Assembly: GCA_948474755.1 (NCBI GenBank) | Contig: CAOLHI010001473.1 | Coordinates: forward strand, 62,001 to 126,000 | From: Ctenosaura bakeri | Lineage: Eukaryota; Chordata; Lepidosauria; Squamata; Iguanidae | Length of the DNA stretch: 64,000 nt | Reading direction: 5' to 3' | Shown here: piece by piece, positions 24,889-36,862 of the stretch | Numbering within the stretch: the stretch's first letter is position 1 | Layout of the letters: the number at the start of each line of letters is the position of its first letter | Notes under the pieces: generated by a model | The model's database searches: none | Told to the model about the DNA's origin: nothing | The model's input: only the letters and a program-made list of their open reading frames with translations | Translations under genes and position numbers: made by a program

Positions 24889-25923
24889 ACAGGTTCGCTC
24901 CATTGACATTTCTGAAACATGACTGTTCCATAGCCTCACTTACAGCCATAACTAAAGAACATTTTCAAAACCACTGTTCTATTACACAGTTACTTTTTAA
25001 TGCATTTTTGCTATGCTCACAGCAGGAGTACAGTTTGGGACTTATTTCTCAGAAAAATACAAAATATAAATGTAAAAAAAATCCCTTTTTTTCCAAAAGA
25101 AAGACAAAAGAAAACAAGTAAACTTGGCCTACTTATAACTAAAAAGCAAGAAAAAAAATATTACATGTTAAGCAGCTCAGTGACAGAACTTGTCTGCCCT
25201 TCTTTATGATTACCTAGGACCCTGTTGCACGTGTTCTCCCCATTCAGAAGCAGGTTAGTATGAATCTAAAGTGAACATATTATAGTACTCCCCAAGGTTA
25301 AGTGGATCTTGGCAATCACTCCACAATGCTCCTAAATAAAGCATATGTCTTTCTTATTTTAGGCACTGTCAGGGGGGTGGTGAGAGACCACACAGGGCTT
25401 CACATCATGTGACTAGAGACCAGGGTGTGATGCGACACCAAGCCTATTAATTCCAAGACCTTCTGGAATGTGACATTTCACTCAACCAGCACACTGAGTC
25501 CAAAGTCAGCTACAGTCTCATGATCTAATAACTTTTCATTTTCCATCTCCTTCAACTCAGCTGTTGCAATAGAAGCATGTTGTGGAGATTGGGTTACAAA
25601 TTATGCAAAGTACAGTTTCCACCTATGACAGTGTTTTCAGAGCATATTTGCTAAGTCTTTTTATTTTGGATTGCTTAACCATGACGTTACTAGCAGCAAG
25701 AAGCATGGCAATGCTTTATAGAACCAGGAGGTGACAGTAACTTGGAGCCGTGTAGGTACACTGGTCCCTAACAGCCAAAAGCAACAATATATAGAGCACA
25801 CTGTTCAGCAACTTTACTAATAAAAAAAGTCCTTACCCTCAAATTTTGTGAATGAAAGAAAATAAATGGAATGGGAACTCTGCTATTTCAGTGAGAGCTT
25901 TTACATTCCTATATCCAGTAATA
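24889..25923. other. Non-coding stretch, no element recognised
   Basis: AT-rich sequence with poly-A tracts near 25070-25110 and chance frames. Nothing in it can be assigned to a gene or repeat family. Confidence 0.45.
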
Positions 25924-26012
25924 AGAATCATGGAATCTTAGAGGTGGAACGGGCTACGAGGGCTATCTATTCCAACCCCAACCATGCAGGAATACCCAAT
26001 TACAGCAGTCCT
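25924..26012 (-). mobile_element. CR1 LINE 3'-end fragment, minus strand
   Basis: Read plus, it begins with 'agaatcatggaatcttagag', followed by 'tattccaaccccaaccatgc' and 'aggaataccc'. This is the inverted 3' terminus of a CR1 LINE. A (GAT)n tract follows directly. Confidence 0.8.
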
Positions 26013-26017
26013 GAAAG

Positions 26018-26049
26018 ATAGTGATGATGATGATGATGATGATGATGAT
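26018..26049. repeat. (GAT)n microsatellite
   Basis: About ten uninterrupted GAT units precede an AT-rich repeat-like segment ('gatttatttatataacacta') that runs to about 26095. That segment resembles a common squamate LINE 3' motif but is too short to name. Confidence 0.9.
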
Positions 26050-26180
26050 TTATTTATATAACACTATAATTGTACATGGTGTTTTGCCAGTCAAAGAATG
26101 TTAAAATAATTCCCTGACATGACAAAAAAAAGTAAAAAGGGAGGAGTAGTGTGGGAAGGGATGCCCATCCAAATTCTGTT

Positions 26181-26885
26181 TCATAGAATCATAGAATATT
26201 AGAATGATAGAATTGAAAGAGACCACAGGAGCCATCCAGTCCAACCCCCTGCTATGCAGGAATACACAACAGGGGCCATCTAGGCGCCTCCAAAGAAGGA
26301 GACTTCACCCACTCCAAGGCAGCATATTCCACTGCCAGACAGCTCTGACTGTCAGGAAGTTCTTTCTAAGGTTCAGGAAGAATCTCCTTTCTTGTAGTTT
26401 GAATTCATTGCTTTTTGTCCTAGTTTCTGGAGCAGTGGAAAACAAGCCTGTTCCCTCTTCAATATGACATTCTCTCAATATTTAAACATGGCTATCATGT
26501 CCCCTCTTAACCTTCTCTTCTGTAGACTAAACATACCCAGCTCCCTAAGACACTCCTCATAGGGCATGGCTTCCAGACTCTTCACCATTTTGGTCGCCCT
26601 CCTCTGGACAAGTTCCAGCTTGTCAATATCCTTCTTGAAATGAGGTGCCCATAACTGGATGCATTATTCCAGATGAGGTCTGACCAAAGCAGAATAGAGT
26701 GGTACTATTACTTTCCTTGATCTGGACATTATACTCCTATTGATGCAACCAAGAATTGTGTCAGCCTTCTTGACTGCTGCATCACACTGCTGACTCATGT
26801 TCAGCATGTAGTCTACTAAGACTTCTAGATCCCTTTCACACAAGATGTTTAAGTTATGTTAATTAACATTCCATCTATAGCAATT
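26181..26885 (-). mobile_element. CR1 LINE 3' end, about 0.7 kb, minus strand
   Basis: Read plus, it opens with CATAGAATCATAGAATATTA, the inverted CR1 3' terminus. It then follows CR1 order: 'ccagtccaaccccctgctat', 'cactgccagacagctctgac', 'catgtcccctcttaaccttc', 'ccctcctctggacaagttcc' and 'tggatgcattattccagatg'. This covers the 3' UTR and last coding part of a CR1 element. The plus frame at 26204-26467 is an antisense chance frame. Frame breaks indicate an inactive copy. Confidence 0.92.
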
Positions 26886-26905
26886 AACTTTTCAGTCTTG
26901 CTATT

Positions 26906-27020
26906 GCGCATCACATACTCTCAGTCCCAGGAAACCTAGTGATAGGTTTGCCTCAGGGTCTCCATAAGTCAGAAATGACTTGAAGGCACACAACAACAAC
27001 AACAACAACAACAACAACAC
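26906..27020 (+). mobile_element. 5'-truncated ACA-tailed SINE, plus strand
   Basis: It starts inside the SINE body ('gcgcatcacatactctcagt'), continues 'gtgataggtttgcctcaggg' and 'tccataagtcagaaatgact', and ends in a long (CAA)n tail at 26991-27019. The tRNA-like head is missing. Confidence 0.85.
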
Positions 27021-29467
27021 CTGAGCAAGGATAACCCTTGCCTAGAATTCATCAGAAGGAAAACCACTTAAATGTTTTGAGATTATTTTATACAGCTTGA
27101 AATTGCATATAAGTAACACAACTACCTGCAGTACTGTTGCATTTTTGGATCCTGAAAATTCAGTTCCTATATAGGGGATGCATATAAATATAACTCTGTC
27201 AAGGGAGGACTGGTTATAGCTGTATCAACTGACCTAATTCCAAAAATGCATTTAATTTTAAGACTAGCTTTCAACTTCTGCAATCTATATATGTTGGCAG
27301 ATACATTGCATCTTACAGTAGGCCTTTCTCAACATAAAATGTCCTAACCAGAATTCTGAGGACAAATATTCAAAAGATACAACAAATGGTCTAAATCAAG
27401 ACCAAGTAACTGAGCCTGGGGTCATATGCTCAGTGGATGTCAGGTTTAAATCTCCAATGGCTCCCTGCAGCAAACCTCCTATTGTGCCCATATCTGTTGA
27501 CAACTGGATGCCTAATGCTTTATCCCTTTCTTGGGCACAACTCAACCAAAGAGAGAGATCCACACATGAAAAGGATACAACATCAGGAGTTTTATTGGCA
27601 GACACGTGATATCACTGACAGCCACAAGGAAAGCTTTGAGAAAGCCATAAATCCATGCCATAAGAAGTTCAAAACTGCCCATCACAGAACAACCCACATT
27701 TCTGTGTATCTAAAATCCTTACAACTTTACCTGTGGCCTGTCAGAGTGCTGCAGCTGCACCTCTAAACTCCTGCTGAAGTGCTTCCTTCCTAAAATAAAT
27801 CCCAATAGTGACCTGTGGGATTTAAAAAACCTTTAGGGAATATACAGGAGAGAATAACAGCTAGATTTTTTTATTCGTCACATTTGACAGGCAGCAATCA
27901 TACTGTCATTCACCCGATAGCTCTCTTGCAAACGTGCCAGCCGGGGGGGAAATGGTAAGCCACCTCCAATTTTCCAATCCATATTATACTTTGTCAGCTC
28001 CAAGACTAAACTTTGGAAAGCTATGGCTGCATATATATTATTGGGGGCAGGACCTTAATATGAAGAATTCTCAGGTAACATATACAGCAATCATGGCTTG
28101 ATTAACTTTGGTATATCTTAAATGTTTTTGGCAGGCTGTTGCAGTGATATCATCAGTAAGATGATGACAACAATGACAACAATGTTAACAACTTTATATA
28201 TATCCCACCTTTCCCCCAAAACTGGGACTTAAGGTAGCTTTTTTTGGATTGTTAGTCTTAGGTATCACAAGAATCCTACTTGTCTGTACTCATATTCTTA
28301 GCATTACATAGCACTATTAAAAGTAATGTTTTTCACTGCAGTCCTCTTTGAATTGCCAGTAAAACAGCAGCAGATAATCTATGGACATTCAATGGGAATG
28401 TCAAATACATAATACTTACGGCACCCAGTTTTCTTCAACTAATTAAATACTAGCTTGAAGAGGAGTTTTAAGAATTATTAAAAAGCTTAACAAATGGTTA
28501 GTTTATCCCTCACACCTATATTTTAACATCTTTTAGCCAAATTAAATGTTTCTAACATATAAAATTGTTTAAAATTCTGTAAACAAGGAACTTTAGAAGA
28601 ACCTTAAGGCAAAGAAACAATTTCAGGAATATTTTAAGATAATTTGGAAATTTTCTCCCATAATAGTTAACACAGAGGTATGATCAGTACAAAATTTCTC
28701 AGTGACACTATTCTACATCTATATAAGAAAAATTATATTCATTTGCTTACTGAATATATAACCATTTTAACAAACACTTATGCTATCACATTTGCGGATA
28801 TTCCATATGAATTTGAGGAGGTGAAGATGCCCGACTTCCTGTGAGGTATCACTTTGATGTCACATAAGCCTGCTATCAAGAAGAATTATGGAAGTGGAAG
28901 GACTTTCACATGTTCAGATTAGCACCAAAACATTTACAGAAGCAGTGGTAAAGGGTTGACATAAGCATTTATAAAGTGAAGATCTTTGTACTTTTAGAAT
29001 ATTCCAATAAATTGCAATTTAAGGCAACAACGGTTCAGATTTCAGAACACCATCTTCTCAGTCTACTCCAGTTTTTAAATCAATGGGACTTACTTCCTTG
29101 TGTAATTGTGCTTTGGACTGTAGCCTTAGGTTGATGCAAATATGGATATGCATCACTTGAAAAATACACTGTAAAGTGATTTCCACAAATTAAATAAAAA
29201 CCAAATGCCCTGGGGGGAAAAAGGTTTATCACCTGTTCACACTTCGGGTTATTTCAAAATAACACAGTTTGTTCATTCAGTGGTTATAGTAAGGTCTGAT
29301 TTAAAACCACAATTCCGGAGGTAGACATAACAGCAAGCCAAATATCTAATAAGTAAAATTATCTTCTAATTCATTCATATTCTAAGACATGTGGGAGAAG
29401 AAGAGAGGACTAGTGCTAGTATAGCAAATTCTTGCTCATATATATCTCTTTGCATTAGGGTTTACTC
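27021..29467. other. Non-coding stretch, few marks
   Basis: A weak LINE-like 3' motif lies near 28185-28240 ('ttatatatatcccacctttc'). Otherwise I recognise nothing. The plus frame at 27437-27766 (109 codons) shows no domain. Confidence 0.4.
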
Positions 29468-29476
29468 CTATGTACA

Positions 29477-30572
29477 GAGTGTTACTGTTGTTATCTGGCC
29501 CAAGCCCGAGGTCTACAATTTCATATTATTTATGTTTAATATTTCCACGTGGCACTGCATAAGATGAACTCCATGTGTCTGAAAGGGTCATGAAAAGCCA
29601 GTGTAGCTAGGCATGGCCGCATGGCCTTAATTATGCACGCTAGGTCTAAGCCAGTAAACACACAGCCGGTAGTGCCCTCAAGATACAGCCGACCATTAAG
29701 CAAATGCAAGGGCTCTCAGCCCCAAAGTGCTTGCTCTTCTATACAAATGCTAAGCGCTCCTCATCTGCATACTGTTCTAACAATTGGCAGTGCTGGCCAA
29801 ATCTAATCAATTCTAATTTTGACCTTTCAGAGGCTTTGTCTCCACTAAAAACCCTATTGTTCTCCTCGGGAGGGAGCTAGCCTCCAGGTACAATCTTCCC
29901 TATAAAAACCCCAAGTTTGAGCTCCTTATCGAAACGCTTGTGCCTTGCATCCCGAACTGCTGCCGCTCTGTTCAGCGAGCCTCCCCTCAGCCTCCATGTG
30001 CTGGGAAACCACGAACACAAGCCTCAATCTCTAACTTCTCTTTTACCGGACTGCAGGATCAGGTGGAGTATCACCTCAGAGTTCCTCTGAAAACTCCTAT
30101 CAATTTTCCTCACTTTCTGCTTCCATAGTTCTTGGATGAGTGCGTGAGTGCCTGTGTCGTTGTTTGCTTAATTAAGGAAAGTTTAATAAAATCTTTTAAT
30201 TAAGCTACTTGCGTAGTTCTTGTCGCGGCCCGACGCCGTAAACATAGGGTTAAAGATCTCGCTAAGTTACCCTGCCTCTCGTATTGCTAGCTTGTGCTCC
30301 TTGCTAATTCCCCCAACTTAGTAATATTTGGAGTGCACTTAGGTGTCCCTCCCAGGACCCCCAGAAATCAGGGTAACAAGAGAACCAGCATGGTATAGTA
30401 GTTTGAGCATTGGACTATGACCCTGGAGATGAGAGTTAGATTCCCCACTTAGTCATGGAAATCCAATGGTGACCTTGGGTGCATCACACACTCTCAGCTT
30501 CAGAAAACCCTGTGACAGGTTTACCTTAGGGTCACCATCAGTTGGAAATGACTTGAACGCACACAACAACAA
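29477..30572 (+). mobile_element. ACA-tailed SINE split by a solo LTR
   Basis: The SINE consists of GAG at 29477-29479 plus 30383-30572. The two parts are separated by the LTR at 29480-30378 and its duplicated AGAG. The whole is flanked by the SINE's own TSD, CTATGTACA at 29468-29476 and 30573-30581. The SINE part has the head 'aaccagcatggtatagtagt', then 'ggtgaccttgggtgcatcac', 'accttagggtcaccatcagt' and a CAACAACAAC tail. Confidence 0.88.
29480..30378 (+). mobile_element. Solo LTR 1 (ERV-like), 899 bp, AGAG TSD
   Basis: It begins TGTTAC and ends GTAACA, a perfect 6-bp inverted terminus. It is flanked by AGAG at 29476-29479 and 30379-30382. A TATA box (TATAAAA) is at 29901 and AATAAA at 30185-30190. 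The 3' part carries 'gttaaagatctcgctaagtt' and 'ccctcccaggacccccag', which recur in the LTR at 51278. There is no internal gag/pol/env sequence on either side, so this is a solo LTR left by LTR-LTR recombination. The 4-bp TSD fits gammaretrovirus-like or other class I elements; that assignment is inferred. The frames at 29621 and 29940 are chance. Confidence 0.88.
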
Positions 30573-30581
30573 CTATGTACA

Positions 30582-31082
30582 ATTTCCTTCTCTAAATTTA
30601 CTGTATAAGCAGAGATATAACCAGGAACATCTTTCTTTGACACTATGCTATCAGTGCTCATTTTAATATCATTTTGCTCCATACAAAAAATTAAAAATCT
30701 TTGCCCCATACAGTGAGCTTTCTTATGCTTCACCTACAAAGCAGGTCTAAGTTGAGGTAATTTCAGTTGCAGTGACATAAGCATCACATCAATCAAACTA
30801 AAATTTCCTAGATAGAGGGCACAACAAAAGGTGATGTCCCCAGGATCTACCTCAGTTTGGGTTGACACTTCCCTAAAAGAAGCAAGCAGAAGAGGCTTAC
30901 TGATGAAGCAGAGGTGTCAACTTTCCCACATTCCATGATTCCCCTTTCCCTGACTTGGTTCACTGGTTGCCCCCTTCCCCCCCCCAAATTTAGTCCATTA
31001 GCTGCCACTGGAAGCAAGGTCACAGGAAATGTGCTCTGACTTACCATGAGTGCTTTGTCTTGGACAACTGGTTCCACTTAAT
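30582..31082. other. Non-coding stretch between repeats
   Basis: No element or gene is recognised. There is a poly-C tract near 30978-30986. Confidence 0.45.
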
Positions 31083-31275
31083 TGTGTGTGTGTGTATATT
31101 GCTTTAAACTTCATAGGGTTTTCTCAGGCAAAGAATACTCAGAGGTGGTTTTGCTAGTTTCTTCCTCTAAAATAACATCTGGTTTTCATTGGTCTACATC
31201 ATCTGGTGGTATCCCATTCAAGTACTGACGCTGCTTAGCTTTCAAGATTAAATGTGATCTGGTGCCTTCAGGATA
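31083..31275 (-). mobile_element. 5S-rRNA-derived SINE, minus strand, diverged
   Basis: Read plus: a (GT)n start, 'aaacttcatagggttttctc', 'gtttcttcctctaaaataac', then 'gtggtatcccattcaagtac' and 'gctgcttagctttcaagatt', the inverted 5S rRNA-like part (internal promoter region), ending near 31275. The order matches the copies at 41866 and 46915. Confidence 0.8.
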
Positions 31276-32912
31276 CAAGCCACTTGCCTTGATGCTGCAG
31301 AGCTTCATTATAAAAGCTCTTCCAAAACAACTTTGAGCAGAAAGTAAAAATACTGTGGTACTAGGCTGTAAATCGAAATTTATTCCATTGCAATAAATCA
31401 TGAATACATTTAACAGAGATATCACAGGGAAAAATACAAACCCCATAAAACCAAATAAACATAAAGCATCTTTTATTCGTCCCCTGCTTTATTTGATGGT
31501 TGCATCTGATTTGTGTTATCATGAATTCTAAAATGAAAGAGGAAATGTAAGACTGTTTCTAAAACATAACATGTAAAGGCATTTCTACTGGCTCATAAAT
31601 GAGAATAGACATGTGGAAAAGGAGCAGAATGGTCTTGATTAGGGTATCTTCATAATGTGCATGCTATAGACATTCCAGGCCAAGAATTTAAAATGACAAC
31701 TGGTTGATTATTTGGGATACTGGAAATCTACATAGGCTTTTAAAATGGAAATACATTTTGTATTTTACATAAGGATTCAAAAGCCAGCCATGTTCATTGG
31801 TTTACATCTGATATGAGGTTCTTCTAATCTTTTTCCTACTTCTGTAGCCCCTGTCCATCAGCTATCCACCTGACAGCATTTGAGTTATATCAATTTTCTC
31901 CCCATTTTCATCATGCTGGAAGTAACAGCTGGTTTTCTTGTCTCCCCCCCCCCGCAGGTTGGGGGGATATTTTTAAAGAATTTTTTGTGCATGCACAAAG
32001 AATGAAGGCCTGAATACTGAACCAGGGAACACCTAGCAAATACAATGGAGGTGGGATGTACACACTTAGTACCACTATTGAAATGCCACTCTGCAGTACC
32101 AAAACAGCTGGGCCTGGGACATTGCCTTTTTCTGAATGAGTGACAGGAGACATCATATGCTTGCCAACACCACCAGATACTACAGAAGCTGAATGGGAAG
32201 GATGGTTCACTCCATGCATTCAAGCCTGCTCCAATATGACTAACCTTTGCTACCTATTCTGACCAGCATGTCTCTACCCTGTCCCTCTCTTAATCCATTC
32301 TAATTCTGCAACCACCAACAGATATCTCTATTGCAAAAACAAGAGCAGCAAAAAGAATTTCTGATATAGATAGTCCCAGGACATTGTGTTCCTGCGTGTA
32401 TGAGAGTAACTACATCTGAGATACTATCTTTGTGTTCCATTGTGTTTCTATGTGTCTGTATAAAAGAATGTCTGATAACAGCTATACGTTTGATATTTTT
32501 TAACTAGATGGTTTAGTTCTACTAGATTTCAGTTCCTCTAATTTCCTTGCATAGTGAATATTGACAGTTGGAATGCTCTATGCATCTAAGCTATTGGAAA
32601 GTGGTATGTAAGATTCATGTACACAAATTTTCCAAAAAATTCTTTATTCTTACACCTCATTCCCCATTCAAGGCACATATACATTATACAATAAAAGTAG
32701 CATTAATAAACACAGGGATGACATGTATGTACTGAAGCAACTCTAGGCAGATAAACTAGGTTGCAAGCTCTACTGAACACAGCAGGATTTAATTGCATAG
32801 AATAACAATGCATAAGGCTTGTGATGTTAATAAAGCCTGGAAACATTACTGCAAAAACTAATGCATTAGTGTTAATTTTTAGGAAAGTAATATATTTGTC
32901 ATTGTAATAAGT
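31276..32912. other. Non-coding stretch, no element recognised
   Basis: Chance frames only. A poly-C run at about 31946-31953 gives the glycine- and proline-rich minus frames at 31885-32223. No repeat family was identified. Confidence 0.4.
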
Positions 32913-32920
32913 AATATTAC

Positions 32921-33267
32921 TAGAGATGTAGAAAATGTTTCCAAATTTCCACTCCTTATCACAAGTGTGACAACATATAGAGATGTCAACTACTATCGAC
33001 TACTGTGAAATTTTCATCCTTCAGTGAGAGTAGTAAGAGCAACACCTTGAGTTTTTTGCCCTTTTTTCATTGTAAGTGGGTTTGTGGGGAGAGCATAATG
33101 TATTTTATAAAACTATGATGTTTTCTGCACACATTGAAATGCTTTTGTGCAAACAACATTTTCACAAAAAGCCCCAGATGGAAAAAAAATCACTAAAATG
33201 CACAAAAACTGTCGCACTCTTACCCAGCAGGAAGACATTTTGAAATAACAAAAAAATTACATCCCTA
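32921..33267. mobile_element. hAT-like MITE, 8-bp TSD (7/8)
   Basis: The left end TAGAGATGTAGAAAA and the inverse complement of the right end, TAGGGATGTAATTTT, match at most positions. The flanks are AATATTAC (32913-32920) and AACATTAC (33268-33275), an 8-bp duplication with one difference. The 347-bp interior is AT-rich with GCACAAAA-type motifs and has no transposase frame. The TSD length points to hAT. The terminal sequence is not the classic CAG, so the superfamily is tentative. Confidence 0.65.
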
Positions 33268-33275
33268 AACATTAC

Positions 33276-34190
33276 TCATTAGTACTGTGTTGCTAACACA
33301 CCACTCTTAATTAATTTTAATAAATGTAAACTAAAAAAACACATAAAATCTCCAAAAGACCCTTAAAAACAATTTAAGGTAATAACTAAACTCATTATAC
33401 CACTCCTCAGTATAAAAATGTTACCAGCCACTGTGCTTCTTCCTCAAACTGGCAAACTTGATTCCTCATCATACCCTAAAACAGGGTTGAGTAAAGTGGG
33501 GACCATGGACTATATGTGGCCCTGAGGCTGCTTTGTGACCCACAGTATATCCAGAACCCCCCTCACTTCCTCACACCGATTTTTTAAAGAACAGAAATGC
33601 ATACTTCTATCTTAAAAATGGGCTACAGAGTTAACAAACCCATTTCACTTCCCAGTATGTGTGTACAATTGTATTTGTATGTTTATGGCATTTCCAAGTA
33701 TAGTACAGACCACAGTAGGTCTTGGCAGTGAATAATTGCACCATGGGCCATTAGAAGTTTCACACATGTGCTACAAGTACCATAATTACCTCTATCTAGC
33801 AATACATTATGTCCAAGTTCTAGATGTTGGATATGTTGTTTTATAGCTTTAGTATACATTCACTAGTATGGAGGCAATGTGGGATTGTTACCATACCCTA
33901 CCTACTCCTCTTATGAGACATGTGATTTTTATAAATTGGACTTATTAATGACTGGAGAACGTGATTGGGGTCATGCTGACTGTAGATGGCGAGGAAAGTC
34001 CAGATATCATTATGTGGAAAATCCTCTATACTGATGGGTTAGTGCTAATCCCTTCACCACCTTCAGGCTCTTTGCATTTTAGAACACAGCAGAAGATGAA
34101 CTGCCCAGATAAAACAATCAGAGATCATCCCTCAATCTTACGTTATGGCAATTTTTCCTATACACCCTATCTGATCAAACTTTAAGGGAC
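33276..34190. other. Non-coding stretch with a possible hAT end near 33482
   Basis: 'acagggttgagtaaagtggg', with 'tatgtggccctgaggctgct', at about 33482-33540 resembles one end of a common hAT MITE. No matching second end or TSD could be found. Otherwise unassigned. Confidence 0.35.
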
Positions 34191-34640
34191 TGTCATGAAT
34201 CCCATCCATGTTTTGTCACTCTGGATTTAAAGCAATCAGCCCATTCTGGACCCCTTTGTCAGTCCCATGAGAAAGCCATTATGGTTTTGTTAATGTAACC
34301 CTTCACAGTATGAAACAGGGTATAAATATCCTAGCTTTGGCCCCATCCGTTTGTAGGACAGAGAACATAGTACATTATACACAGGCCATAGTCCAGACTG
34401 TGGCTCCGTTGTGCTACCCTCTGAAGTTGCCTGAGCCCCTTCACTAAGATCTCTTTCCTATAAGACTGGCAACTATCACCCTTTTTACCTCAATTTCTCT
34501 CTATCCAAGTTTTCCCACCTCACTGTCTACTAGCCTTGTATGGTTATTAAGAGTGTCTGATTTCTCATATGTTTGTCAATTCAAATAAAATACTTAAACT
34601 TTAACTGGAGTCCTCTCAACAGTTAGTACTGGTATACATA
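34191..34640 (+). mobile_element. Possible diverged LTR
   Basis: The segment starts TGTCATGAATCCCATCC. It has a TATA-like TATAAATA near 34320 and an AATAAAA polyadenylation-type signal near 34585, followed by 'ctttaactggagtcctctca'. This promoter-to-polyA spacing is typical of an LTR. I could not define the right end or a TSD, so the call and the right boundary are tentative. An ordinary 3' UTR-like sequence is an alternative. Confidence 0.35.
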
Positions 34641-35724
34641 GGTGAAAAGATCCTGCCATTACCCTCCTCTCACAGGAGTGTAATGGATCGTTTGACCTAT
34701 AATTCCTCCAAATTCTAATGAGATGCTAAGAGTCCAGGTGGACCCCAGTGTCCCCCTTCTTTTAAGCTAACAGGATAAAAAAGAATATTGAAAGGAAAGC
34801 ATATAAAGATTTCTGTAGATCTTATATTTAGAACTTTGGATTCTGATGAAGCAAATACAATATCTCAGGGTTACTTACTCATGAGGTTCCTTTTAAATGG
34901 TTAGTGACTATAAGAGAAGGAGTATTTTAGTTCAGACACCAGTATTTAGAGCTAACAGGACTGATAAAGAAAAAAAACCCAGAAAAGACTAGGAAGAATA
35001 TAAGAGAAATATTACAGATTGAATCATGAAAGGATAGAGAAATTTAAATAAAGAAGCAGTAGATAAGGAGCAAAAGGGGGTGTACTTTTCACTCTCTCTT
35101 TCAAATGGATACTATTAAAATGTGGTCACTAAGAAGAAAGCATTAATGAAGTATTCTTCAAGAAACATGTTAGCCTAGAATGTGAACAATTTTTAGATAG
35201 CAAAAAGGTAAGTGAAGTTTATTCAGCATATGGTAGCAAGAAAACAAAAGCACTGCTATTTTTGTTCAACTTCTGACAGAAAAACTGAGGAATAATTGAT
35301 AGATACAGAGAGCTGATATTGCCTCCTGTTAGCAGAGGGAATCTCTGCCAAAGTTACTTTAGAAAACAGTTCATGTTTCTGGTGAAGTAGAGAAGGAGTT
35401 ATATCAGAAACACTTCTTGACTAATTGTTTGATTTTGCCAAAGGAGAATGTTTGATAGGAATTGCTATCAGTGGTTTGTTGAACAAAATGATGGATGGGT
35501 AAATAAATTCATGTGTATCTTGTTCAGAATATTCAAAGAAATTTGGGAGTAACTGATTGATTGATTAACCCCTATAACAACATTTTCTTTATTCCAAATG
35601 ATGCTTATAGAATATTGACTCCAGGTTACATAAGCAAGACAAAGCTAATTAACAATAATTCAGCTATATGCACTAATTTGAATCCAATTCTGAGATTAAA
35701 TGATTGGAGATTAAACAAACATAT
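34641..35724. other. AT-rich non-coding stretch
   Basis: No gene or repeat family recognised. Confidence 0.45.
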
Positions 35725-35726
35725 TA

Positions 35727-35889
35727 CTGTATTTGCTGGCATATAAGATGCACCAATGTATAAGACACACTCCATTTATACACTGGCAAATAATATTTGC
35801 TGGAGTACACACCTGTGTATAAGACGCACCCCATTTTCAAACCGTATTTTTTGAGGAAAATAGTGAGTCTTATACACCAGCAAATACAG
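35727..35889. mobile_element. TA-flanked MITE with 21-bp inverted ends
   Basis: The left end CTGTATTTGCTGGCATATAA and the inverse complement of the right end, CTGTATTTGCTGGTGTATAA, differ at two positions. TA dinucleotides flank both ends (35725-35726, 35890-35891), as expected for Tc1/mariner-type insertion. The 163-bp interior carries two diverged tandem units with 'gtgtataagacgcacc'. It has no coding capacity. Confidence 0.75.
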
Positions 35890-35995
35890 TATTTTAATCA
35901 CAACAGAATAAGTGTGCAAAAGAATTAAAGTTGTTTAGCAGTCTAAGACTGGATTCCCAATAGCCAAATGACTGGAATCACATTTTTCTTAAAAG

Positions 35996-36087
<92 letters not shown>
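35996..36087. repeat. (GA)n/(GAAA)n microsatellite, about 90 bp
   Basis: A pure purine tract on the plus strand: (GAAA), then (GA)n of about 12 units, then (GAAA)n of about 15 units. It is the longest simple repeat in the window. A smaller GAAAA tract lies at about 36258-36285. Confidence 0.95.
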
Positions 36088-36091
<4 letters not shown>

Positions 36092-36862
36092 CTATTCTCT
36101 AGACATCACCAAACCACTCTTTTTCAGTCAAAAGAAGATGATGGAGGGGGAGTCCTTCTGGAAGCTTCCAGGAACAGTAATTCACCTTTTCAATAGGGCA
36201 CAGTCCTCACCTCCTCACATTTTTCAATAAGTACACATTTGTCAAAACTAGTAGAAAAAGAGAAGAGAAGAAAAGAAAAGAAAAAGCTCCCAGACCTACC
36301 AAAGTTGTCCACTTCTACCATAGTTACTGGTCTACTCTCAGTTTCTAGAAATTTATGTAACTACAAGAAGATACTAATAAAAACAAATGATAGATTAGCT
36401 TTCAAAAGGAAAATGAGTGGACAAATTGCTGTACCTGCAGGATATCCAACAGAGTGCAGCACAGTCAGTGCAATGTGAGCTTTGGTATTAAACAGGAAAA
36501 GGAAAAACTTACATTTATTGTTTCAGTAAACCTACCTTGGATAAGAAAGGAGCTTCCAACAGTATCAATTAAGCCCCAACACATAAATAGTGTCAACAGT
36601 AGAAGCCTACTTAACAAAATTAGTAAGGATCAACCAAAAACGTCTACTTCCCTAAGGGATCAAGACTGCACCCCATCCCCTGGCATCCATACAGGGAAAA
36701 ACATAAACACAGACCTCTACTTACATATACTTCCCTACAGTATCTGCTTTTGACTGGGCTGGGGAGGACTGGATTGGAAACATCAGGCAAAACAGCATGA
36801 GACATGGCTGGTGCAAGTGATAGCTAGCTAGCGTTGGTCCTGGATTTGTATCCTTTGCCCAC

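Noticed and set aside
26181..27020. A CRISPR-like or tandem array from the repeated CATAGAAT and CAA units
   Set aside because: These are the inverted CR1 terminus and a SINE tail. There are no regular spacers.
33865..34200. A third LTR starting TGTTACC near 33879
   Set aside because: No matching GTAACA end, TSD or shared interior with the two clear LTRs.
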